Shown one piece after another: positions 50,963-57,486 of a DNA stretch of 64,000 bases. A program made the position numbers and the translations under genes. This stretch comes from CAWBUW01 sp963792075 (GTDB lineage: Bacteria > Chloroflexota > Anaerolineae > Anaerolineales > UBA4823), in contig CAWBUW010000011.1 of assembly GCA_963792075.1 (NCBI GenBank), positions 186,001 through 250,000 on the forward strand. The letters are read 5' to 3'. Every line of letters starts with the position of its first letter. The stretch's first letter is position 1. Below the pieces are notes generated by a model, which saw nothing but the letters and a program-made list of their open reading frames with translations, searched no databases and had not been told where the DNA came from.

Positions 50963-51589
50963 ATGACACAGTCTTCCCCGAGCCTGACCCCGGCGCAGCA
51001 CCTGCGCCTGCTGGGACGCCTGGCCCAACCTCTTTTACTGATCCTCGCCCATGGCCTGGACCAGGTGGGCGAATCCCTGCTCTCCGAGCTGACCGGCCAG
51101 AATATCGAGACCTGCCGGCATACCCTGCGCGAGCTGGCCCGCTATGGTTACCTGGAGCGCGAAGAGTACCACCGCGGATACCGGGTGCTGCTGGCTGCCT
51201 ATGCGGTGATCCCCGAGGCGCCTCCCGGCGTCAAATCCGCCCTGGCAGCCGCCAGTGGGCGGGCCGGCAGTGAAGGCGCGCATCTCGAGCCCTCGCCGGC
51301 TCAACGGGTTGAATCCAAATTCCTGGATTCCGCCCAATCGCAGAAAACCGCGTTCCCACGAAAAACCACCCGCGGAAAAGCCGCGGCTAACCGCGGAATT
51401 TCCGCGTCTATTCGCGAAATCCCGCGAGTCTCCCTGATGTTATTAATGTTAATGTTGTTGATGAGCTCTTTTTTAATTTATTAAGAGGATTCCAACAACA
51501 ATAACAAATTCAGAGGCCTTAAAACGCGGTTTTTGGGGGAAATGCAAGACTGCCAGGATCCGGATCCGTTGGCCGAGGTGCGCAAGTGA
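50963..51589 (+). CDS. Winged-helix protein of replication-initiator style, interrupted
   Basis: Residues ~10-75 form a winged helix (LLSELTGQNIETCRHTLRELARYGYLEREEYHRG), followed by a polar linker. An in-frame TAA at 51482 ends the product at 173 residues, but the same frame then continues sensibly (NNNNKFRGLKTRFLGEMQD) to a TGA at 51587 that overlaps the GTG of the next gene. Just before the TAA another frame (DVINVNVVDELFFN) looks more natural, so two compensating indels may lie at about 51430 and 51485. AGGAGG precedes the ATG. The function is inferred only from style. Confidence 0.55.
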
Positions 51590-51954
51590 GCTCAGCCTGG
51601 CCCGGCGACTCAGCCGAGGCTGGCGCTCTTAACGAAACCGAGGACTCGGATGAAACCGGAAGTGAATTACCGGCCCGCTCTGAAGAAGAGATCCAGCAGG
51701 CGCGGGCGGAGCTGCGCCTCTGCGGCATTAGCGAACCCAAACGCTCGGAGCTGCTCGCATTGGACTGCGTCACCCAGGAGTTTATCCAGGCCTGGTGTGA
51801 GACCCTGGATTACGCTCCAGGCCCAGGGAGATGGACCCCGGGCCTGCTCATCACGTGTATGGAAAAGGAGGAATGGCCGGTTGGGAAGCGGTCGGTTGAA
51901 CACTCTCGCCAATCCTACACCGAAGGCGAATATGCCGATTTCATCGATCACTAG
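51586..51954 (+). CDS. Companion protein of the winged-helix gene, GTG start
   Basis: 122 residues: an acidic leader (ETEDSDETGSELP) and a helical domain with the pattern LRLCGISEPKRSELLAL, then FIQAWCETLDYAPGPGRW and GLLITCMEKEEWP, seen at the C-terminus of DnaD-like or replication-helper proteins. The start GTG overlaps the stop of the previous gene (GTGA), so translation is coupled. It converges on the HigB-HigA fusion gene with a four-base overlap of the ends. Confidence 0.5.
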   Translation: MSSAWPGDSAEAGALNETEDSDETGSELPARSEEEIQQARAELRLCGISEPKRSELLALDCVTQEFIQAWCETLDYAPGPGRWTPGLLITCMEKEEWPVGKRSVEHSRQSYTEGEYADFIDH

Positions 51955-52397
51955 AGGGAAACCTTTTGATAAGGGTGAATACCATGCAGTACTTTTTCTT
52001 CATCCTGATGAGCAAAGTACAGATCCCAACGTAGCTGTAAATTCATCCAGAAGCCGGCGCTGTTACCAAAGAACTTCGCCAAGCGCAAGGCTGTGCTCGG
52101 AGTCATGTTACGACGTCCGTTGATTAAATCATTGACGCGCTGATAAGGAACGTGAATGGCATCAGCCAGGGTTCGCTGGGTCAAGCCCATAGGAATCAAA
52201 AACTCTTCCAGGAGCATTTCACCTGGGTGAGTAGGGGTACGGTTGGTGGGAACTCGAATCATTTCAACGGAATCGAGCTGATCCAGCTTTCGAACTGCTA
52301 CTCGCCAAAGCTCATCTGGGCAAGTCTTCCGAGCCTCACGCGAGTTGACCCCGTTAAATATGTCTTCGGTACCTTTGGTTTTGAACGCCTGGATCAT
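51951..52397 (-). CDS. HigB (N-terminal part)-HigA fusion from an in-frame deletion
   Basis: 148 residues. The first ~50 (MIQAFKTKGTEDIFNGVNSR, then LWRVAVRKLDQLDSV) are the N-terminus of a HigB toxin. The sequence then passes directly into a complete HigA antitoxin (RTPTHPGEMLLEEFLIPMGL, VNDLINGRRNMTPSTALRL, WMNLQLRWDLYFA). The C-terminal half of HigB, with its catalytic Arg/His/Tyr region, is missing without frame change. The product should still bind DNA but cannot be the original toxin. The promoter is of the leaderless type. Confidence 0.75.
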   Translation of the reverse strand: MIQAFKTKGTEDIFNGVNSREARKTCPDELWRVAVRKLDQLDSVEMIRVPTNRTPTHPGEMLLEEFLIPMGLTQRTLADAIHVPYQRVNDLINGRRNMTPSTALRLAKFFGNSAGFWMNLQLRWDLYFAHQDEEKVLHGIHPYQKVSL

Positions 52398-52432
52398 GAT
52401 TATATGATAGCACAGATACCATGCTATTGCAA
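52395..52432 (-). promoter_or_regulatory. Leaderless promoter and operator of the HigB-HigA gene
   Basis: On the minus strand TTGCAA (52432-52427), a 17-bp spacer, TATCAT (52409-52404), six bases and the ATG at 52397. An ATAGCA...TGCTAT inverted repeat covers the spacer, a likely HigA operator. There is no ribosome-binding site. Confidence 0.6.
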
Positions 52433-52439
52433 GACAGTA

Positions 52440-52469
52440 AAAAAAACCGCCGAAAACTCGACGGTTTTG
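52440..52469. terminator. Terminator hairpin between the lipoprotein and HigB-HigA genes
   Basis: AAAACCG-C-CG and CG-A-CGGTTTT pair around AAAACT, with A- and T-runs on the two sides, so it can work in either direction. Confidence 0.55.
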
Positions 52470-52523
52470 TATCATCTCAATAACTTGGGAAGTTACACGG
52501 TTTTTTACTGTGTGCCCCACTGG

Positions 52524-53312
52524 TTATTCGGTCGGTGCGTTCTTGGCCTCTGCCGGAAGGGATAGCGTGATACTGCTGTCATAGGTGATCGTCTCGTCAA
52601 TGGTCATTCCATCCGGAGTGGTGTTTTGAGATCTTACTGGCAAACCTGAGGCCTGGTCTACCCATAACTTGTATTGTGCAGACTTATCCAGGCCCTTTAA
52701 GGTGGTGCTGTAACTATAAACAATGGCCGGGCTGCCGTTAATGGCTTCGATTCCATTCACCATTCCCTCGGAATAAACGAGGCTATCCGAGAGGCTTTGC
52801 GAAAAAGTACCAATCGTGCTTAAGGCTGCGCTGCCACCCGCAGTTTGCGTCCAGGCGCCTTGAACGTTATTGTAGATTGTTCCGCCGACGATATATTGTT
52901 CTGCAACGACATTTCCCATCGCGCTCACCACTTGATGAAAATCAGGGGGTACTGAGTCTGCTTCGATGGTGGTTACAACAGCGCCGCCTTCGGAAGAGTT
53001 TTGTGAGACATGCCGTGGACCGGCTGTGTCCAGTTTTGCCCAGGCCGCCGAAACGGCCGCGTAAACCTCGTCCGCGGATAAGGAAGGGGCTGCCTGCACA
53101 TTTGCAGGCGCAGTAGTTGGAACCAGGGTCGCTTCAGGCTGACTGGGCGTCGCTTCAGGTTGGCTGGCTGTTGCTTGAGGTTGAGTGGCCACTGCTTGAA
53201 GCTGACTGGACGTTGCTTGAGGGGCAGGCGCCGGTACATTTGATTGAGGTAAAGCCGAGCAGGCTGCTAATAGAAACGCTGTGACGAACACAAAACGAAG
53301 TAATTTTTTCAT
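52524..53312 (-). CDS. Lipoprotein, LppX/LprG-like
   Basis: 262 residues. Lipobox LLAAC near residue 18, followed by a low-complexity linker with repeated QPEATPS-type heptads (about 30-65), then a domain with NNVQGAWTQTAGG, YSYSTTLKGLDKSAQYKLWVDQASGLPVRS and DETITYDSSITLSLP. This resembles LolA/LppX-type folds that carry lipids or sense the outer layer. The linker repeat is visible at DNA level as imperfect 18-21-bp units. Confidence 0.7.
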   Translation of the reverse strand: MKKLLRFVFVTAFLLAACSALPQSNVPAPAPQATSSQLQAVATQPQATASQPEATPSQPEATLVPTTAPANVQAAPSLSADEVYAAVSAAWAKLDTAGPRHVSQNSSEGGAVVTTIEADSVPPDFHQVVSAMGNVVAEQYIVGGTIYNNVQGAWTQTAGGSAALSTIGTFSQSLSDSLVYSEGMVNGIEAINGSPAIVYSYSTTLKGLDKSAQYKLWVDQASGLPVRSQNTTPDGMTIDETITYDSSITLSLPAEAKNAPTE

Positions 53313-53450
53313 GTATTTCCTATGTATCCTATCGATGAATAATCGATATTGTCAATAATATACACCTTATTTGTCGCAATTACATGTGTGTTTACTCATG
53401 CGGGTACACGAAAAGGTGGTTGGGGTGTGTACGGGAGAGAGGTAAGATTT

Positions 53451-53626
53451 CCCCTCCCCCTTTGGGTTTGAGGGCGGACAGCCGCCTCAAAAGTGGGGGC
53501 TTGGGGGATTTTTGAGACGTTTCACGTCTCAAAAATCCCCCAATTGCCCTCTTTTTCAGGGGCGGGTGGGGGCTGAAGCCCAATTTTCAGCACCCTGTCC
53601 GCCCCTGAACCCCTTTGGGGGAGGGG
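53451..53626. repeat. Large nested inverted repeat
   Basis: Outer arms of ~31 bp (53451-53481 and 53595-53626, CCCCTCCCCCTTTGGG type) enclose a perfect 20-bp-arm hairpin (53501-53543, arm TTGGGGGATTTTTGAGACGT). The rest of the 350-bp gap between the lipoprotein and thioesterase genes holds nothing coding. Confidence 0.75.
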
Positions 53627-53664
53627 CTAGGGGTGAGGGAGGCCTGAGAGTATAGCCCTGTTAA

Positions 53665-54099
53665 TTATCCAACCAACCCGGTACCTTCTCGGGCGATCAT
53701 GGTAGCCAGGATCGTCGCCACGTGCTTGTCTTTCCCACCATTCCGGGCGTGCACCTCTCCCAGGCAAACCATTAGAGTTTTCCCGGGCTTGATCACCCAG
53801 CCCCGCGCGATCAATTTTTCCCCTGCTGCCGGAGAGAGAAAGTTGACCTTGAACTCGACCGTCAAAACGGCTGCCGAAGGCGGCATCAGGGTGAGCGCGG
53901 CATAGCCGCAGGCCGTATCCACAATCAGCGTGACAATCCCGGCATGCACGAAGCCATGCTGCTGGGTCAATTCCGGGCGCACCGGCAGCTCGATCGTAAC
54001 CTCGCCGGGCTTCACTCGGGTCAAAGTCGCTCCGATGGTCGCCATAACCGGTTGGCGGGCAAAACTGGCCTGTACGCGCTGCTCAAAATGGGTATCCAT
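53665..54099 (-). CDS. PaaI-type hotdog-fold thioesterase
   Basis: 144 residues: GEVTIELPVRPELTQQHGFVHAGIVTLIVDTACGYAA (about 32-68) is the hotdog helix region with the HGG-like catalytic segment (QHGFVHAG), followed by VEFKVNFLSPAAGEKLIARG. Such enzymes hydrolyse acyl-CoA thioesters. The ATG at 54099 has a GGAGAG at good distance; an upstream ATG overlaps that site. A palindrome separates it from the DUF2723 gene upstream. Confidence 0.8.
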   Translation of the reverse strand: MDTHFEQRVQASFARQPVMATIGATLTRVKPGEVTIELPVRPELTQQHGFVHAGIVTLIVDTACGYAALTLMPPSAAVLTVEFKVNFLSPAAGEKLIARGWVIKPGKTLMVCLGEVHARNGGKDKHVATILATMIAREGTGLVG

Positions 54100-54122
54100 G
54101 CATCTCTCCATCAAATTTAGTT

Positions 54123-54165
54123 GTTGGGGATGTTTTGCGGGCAGAGCCCACAAAACATCCCCAAC
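54123..54165. terminator. Palindrome between the DUF2723 and thioesterase genes
   Basis: Near-perfect arms GTTGGGGATGTTTTG and CAAAACATCCCCAAC around a GGGCAGAGCCC stem-loop, directly after the DUF2723 stop. Confidence 0.65.
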
Positions 54166-54166
54166 T

Positions 54167-54997
54167 TTACTCAAAGCGCAGCCTGAGGCGCACCAGGTCG
54201 CTGCCCGGCAGCGCTTCGAAGCGAAATATCTCTTCCAGCGCGGGGTAAGGCCGGTCCGAATAGACCGGCAGCCCCGCCTGCAGCAGGCGCTGGAGCTCAG
54301 CGACCAGGCTGTCTGCCAGTTGGCCGTCCCCCCGGTCCAGGATGTCTTCCAGGATGCGCACGCCCGGTTTGCGCCCTTCCACCTGAGCGAGGTAATACGT
54401 GGCGTACAGCGTCTTCCAATCCAGCAGCAGCACGGCGTTGTCTTCGACGGCTGCCAGGCGCTGCTCGGCCAATTGGTGCGGCTCCTGCAGGTTGTGCAAC
54501 GGGTAGGTATCGTCCTTGGTCACAAAGGCAGCCGCGCCCGCCTGCAGGGCCTGTCCGCGCGCGCCCCAGAACGGGGCGATCATCACCCAGGCGATCAGCA
54601 CGGCCAGCAGTGCGCAGACCACCCACCCGGAGCGCGGCAGGCGCGCCGCCAGGGCGCTCTGCAGGCGCTCCAAAAGCCCTCCCAGGCCCACCCCCACGGC
54701 GATCGCGATCAGTACGTAGGTACTCAAGAAGAAGACGAATTTACCGGGCCCCTTGTAATTGAGGATCAAGAACAACAGCGTACCCCCGTAGAGCAGCAGG
54801 AAGGACCCCCATGCCGCCCGCCTGCGCAAGATCAGGAGCAGCCCCAGCGCCGCCAGGGGCAGGGCCCAAAGGGAGAAGTCATATTTCAATATAAACTTAA
54901 GGTAATACTTCAGCTCCCCCAGCATGAAGGGGAGGCTGCCGGAGAACAGCGAGCGCTGCCACTGCACCCCGAAGACCGTGGCCGAGAGCTGCCACAA
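54167..54997 (-). CDS. DUF2723 membrane protein, C-terminal part
   Basis: 276 codons open from an internal ATG. Contains six or so hydrophobic helices (LWALPLAALGLLLIL, GTLLFLILNYKGP, GWVVCALLAVLIAWVM) and a soluble C-terminal domain (VLLLDWKTLYATYYLAQVEG, YPALEEIFRFEALPG). It is the continuation of the protein at 54897-55745 after an indel near 55000-55030, where a CCCC/GG run shifts the frame. As a separate gene it would have no ribosome-binding site. Confidence 0.65.
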   Translation of the reverse strand: MWQLSATVFGVQWQRSLFSGSLPFMLGELKYYLKFILKYDFSLWALPLAALGLLLILRRRAAWGSFLLLYGGTLLFLILNYKGPGKFVFFLSTYVLIAIAVGVGLGGLLERLQSALAARLPRSGWVVCALLAVLIAWVMIAPFWGARGQALQAGAAAFVTKDDTYPLHNLQEPHQLAEQRLAAVEDNAVLLLDWKTLYATYYLAQVEGRKPGVRILEDILDRGDGQLADSLVAELQRLLQAGLPVYSDRPYPALEEIFRFEALPGSDLVRLRLRFE

Positions 54998-55745
54998 CGG
55001 TCCGTCCAGAGCATCCGGGGCTAAACCCCAGGCCGAGCGCGAGGGGAGCAGAAGTCACGTTCACGTAGCTCGTGGGAGGGTTGTGCAGCACCAGGGCCAG
55101 AGTCGCCAGCAGGAAGATCGCCGCGCCGGCCAGCGCGCCGCCGGTGGCAGACAGGAAGGCGCGCCGCCACTGCCGGAAGGGCTGGTGGGTCGCCGCCAGG
55201 GTCCAGCAGACGAAGGCCCCCAGCGCCGGGGCCATCACGACCACGGTAATGTGCAGGCTCAACCCGACCAGCAAGGAGGCAAGAAATAGAAACGTAGCGC
55301 GCCGGGCTGGATCCAGGTGCCAGGCGTAGAGCAGCCCCACCACCCCGACCAGCGTCAAAGCTGCCGTGGTGTAGACCTCGGCGATCACCGCTTGCGACCA
55401 AAAGGTCTTCCCGACCCCCAACAGCAGCGCGCCCAGCAGAGCGCCCGTGCGGCTGCCAGTGAGATGGCGGGCCATCCAGTAGACGCCCACCAGCGCCAGC
55501 GCCCCCATGACGGCAGACAAAAGGTTAACCCGCCAGGCGACGCTGCGGAACGGGAGCCAGGTGAAGATCTTGGCCAGCAGCAAATAAAGCGCATATCCGC
55601 TGGGGTGGGCCACGCCGAACGTGGCAGCCAGAGTCTGGAATTCGGCGCTATCCCCATACAGCAGGCCCGGCGCCAGCGTGCGCAGGTAAGCCCCCAGCGC
55701 GCTCAGCCCCAACAGCCCACCCGCCAGCGCATCCAGCCGGCCCAT
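54897..55745 (-). CDS. DUF2723 membrane glycosyltransferase-like protein, N-terminal part
   Basis: Helices and loops typical of DUF2723/GT-C-like proteins: TLAPGLLYGDSAEFQTLAATFGVAHPSGYALYLLLAKIFTWLP with the acidic motif in the first loop, then AWRVNLLSAVMGALALVGVYW. The protein-like sequence stops at about 55030, after which the frame reads nonsense; the true continuation is 54167-54997. The product was probably ~500 residues, using lipid-linked sugars or acting on membrane glycans. The start may lie further upstream in another frame. Confidence 0.65.
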   Translation of the reverse strand: MGRLDALAGGLLGLSALGAYLRTLAPGLLYGDSAEFQTLAATFGVAHPSGYALYLLLAKIFTWLPFRSVAWRVNLLSAVMGALALVGVYWMARHLTGSRTGALLGALLLGVGKTFWSQAVIAEVYTTAALTLVGVVGLLYAWHLDPARRATFLFLASLLVGLSLHITVVVMAPALGAFVCWTLAATHQPFRQWRRAFLSATGGALAGAAIFLLATLALVLHNPPTSYVNVTSAPLALGLGFSPGCSGRTVVAALGHGLRGAVAALAVLRQPPLHAGGAEVLP

Positions 55746-55824
55746 CGCCCCCGCGGGAAGCGGCCAATCCAGGAGAGTGCAGATTACCTGTCATCATTTA
55801 TCATTTTAGCATGAATGAAAGTTT

Positions 55825-55885
55825 GGAGGGCAGAGCCGTCAACGAATGCCGTCTTGGGCGGCATTCGTTGACGGCTCTGCCCTCC
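55825..55885. repeat. Perfect 27-bp-arm palindrome upstream of the M28 gene
   Basis: Arms GGAGGGCAGAGCCGTCAACG... of 27 bp with a seven-base loop. The right arm contains the -35 box of the M28 promoter, so formation of the cruciform or RNA hairpin would overlap transcription initiation. Confidence 0.8.
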
Positions 55886-55905
55886 TATGCTATAAACTCA
55901 GCATG
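55868..55905 (+). promoter_or_regulatory. Leaderless promoter of the M28 peptidase gene
   Basis: TTGACG (55868-55873), exactly 17 bp, TATAAA (55891-55896), six bases, ATG at 55903. No ribosome-binding site. A 44/48 match to this segment lies upstream of the cyclase gene (57443-57490). Confidence 0.7.
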
Positions 55906-57486
55906 AGCGCCAAAAGGGATGGGTTTTCAGTCTTTATCGTCCTTGTTTCTGTCGCCTTTGTGACAGTCTTTCAAACGCTACCCCCTTCCCCCTTGCCCGC
56001 GCATGCGCCTGCCACCGAATTTTCCGCAGAACGGGCGATTGAACACATTCGAGTAATCGCCAAACAACCTCACCCAACCGGCTCAGCGGCGAATGATGCG
56101 GTGCGAGATTATATTCTTGCGGAGTTGAAGGGTTTGGGGCTGGAAACAGAAACACAAAGGGAGGGCGATCTTGAGAATGTTCTGGGAAGGATCGCGGGAA
56201 CTCATTCCTCTGACGCCGTCCTGCTTACTGCTCACCTGGACAGCGTAGCCGAAAGCCCCGGAGCCACAGATGATGGCAGTGGCGTGGCCGTTCTGCTGGA
56301 AACTGCCCGCGCCCTGGCATCCGCCGGGCCGCTGCCGAACACAGTCATGTTCTTATTCACCGATTTTGAAGAAGGTGGCACGATCGGTGCAAAGGCGTTC
56401 ATTGCTCATCACCCGTGGGCGCGGGACGTCAGGATTGTCATCGGCTTCGATGCAGGCGGGCTGAGCGGCCCGGGTGTTTTATCCACAACCAGCGCCGCAG
56501 ATGGCTGGCTCATCCGGCAGCTTGCCCAAGCGGATCCATATTTCACGGGGAGCTCAGCCATCAGCGCTTTGGCCAACTCGGGTACAGATTTCGGGCATAG
56601 CTTCAAAACTGCCGGGTTCTCTGGGTATGCGTTTGACTTGTATTGGGACAGACGCATTCACACGCCAGATGATAATATTGAAAACCTCAGCCCATCCAGC
56701 GTACAGCACCAAGGCTATCACGCCTTGTCTCTTGCACGCCACTTGGGCCTTTTAGACCAGATGGTGGACCCCAAGGAACCCGACACTGTGTATTTCAGCG
56801 TTTTGCGCTTGTTTACCGTAAGCTATTCACCGGTCTGGGCGATTCCGCTGGCGATCGCGGTCGCCGGGGTCTTTTGTGGTGTGCTCAGATTGGGTCTAAG
56901 ACGGGGAATCCTTACTTGGGGTGGAATTGGGTACGGCGCGTTCGTCTTGCTGGCCGGCCTAATCCTAGCACCGGCGCCCAGTCTTCTTTTTGGGAGTTGG
57001 ATTCCTGGCGTGCCCATCCAATTCGCCGCCCGCTCGTTGGACCGGCTACCTCAAGTGGGCGTCATTGTCCTCTCCACACTTGCCCTGACGGTAATCTGGT
57101 ATTCTCTTTCTCGAAGGTTCAGAAGCACGAGCATCCACGATCTCACGATGGGCGCTCTTGTGCTCATATTAGCCTCCATGGTTGGGACTTCGATTGTTTT
57201 TCCCGCGCTCAGTTTCGCCTTTACCTGGCCTTTATTGCTCAGTCTTCTGGCATGCGCGAATTGGTTCTATTGGTCCGCACGGCAGAAGGACTCGAAAACG
57301 GTAGTTCCAGGCCTGCTCTTTTCCGGCGCAGCCAGCATCATAATCCTGGGGCCGACGATCCTGCTAGGTTTGTTCGATCAGATGTCCCTGGCTTTGCTGC
57401 TCTTAGGTATCCTATGTGGTTTCCTTGTTCCATTGATTCATAATTCGTTGACGGCGCTTCCTTCCTGTGCTATAAACTCAGCATGA
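55903..57486 (+). CDS. Membrane M28-family metallopeptidase (ER-aminopeptidase-like)
   Basis: 527 residues. An N-terminal signal/anchor helix is followed by a M28 zinc-aminopeptidase domain: TAHLDSVAESPGATDDGSG (first His and bridging Asp), FTDFEEGGTIGAKAF (catalytic Glu pair), VIGFDAGGLSG, GTDFGHSF and the last ligand IHTPDDNIE. The second half has six to seven membrane helices, as in Fxna/ERMP1-like proteins. The start is set by the promoter six bases upstream. The last ~14 codons are the promoter and start region of the next gene, so the original C-terminus is lost or replaced. Confidence 0.8.
   Translation: MSAKRDGFSVFIVLVSVAFVTVFQTLPPSPLPAHAPATEFSAERAIEHIRVIAKQPHPTGSAANDAVRDYILAELKGLGLETETQREGDLENVLGRIAGTHSSDAVLLTAHLDSVAESPGATDDGSGVAVLLETARALASAGPLPNTVMFLFTDFEEGGTIGAKAFIAHHPWARDVRIVIGFDAGGLSGPGVLSTTSAADGWLIRQLAQADPYFTGSSAISALANSGTDFGHSFKTAGFSGYAFDLYWDRRIHTPDDNIENLSPSSVQHQGYHALSLARHLGLLDQMVDPKEPDTVYFSVLRLFTVSYSPVWAIPLAIAVAGVFCGVLRLGLRRGILTWGGIGYGAFVLLAGLILAPAPSLLFGSWIPGVPIQFAARSLDRLPQVGVIVLSTLALTVIWYSLSRRFRSTSIHDLTMGALVLILASMVGTSIVFPALSFAFTWPLLLSLLACANWFYWSARQKDSKTVVPGLLFSGAASIIILGPTILLGLFDQMSLALLLLGILCGFLVPLIHNSLTALPSCAINSA
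57448..57485 (+). promoter_or_regulatory. Leaderless promoter of the cyclase-AAA-TPR gene, inside the M28 coding sequence
   Basis: TTGACG (57448-57453), 17 bp, TATAAA (57471-57476), six bases, ATG at 57483. It lies wholly within the last codons of the M28 gene, whose stop overlaps the ATG (ATGA). Confidence 0.7.
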
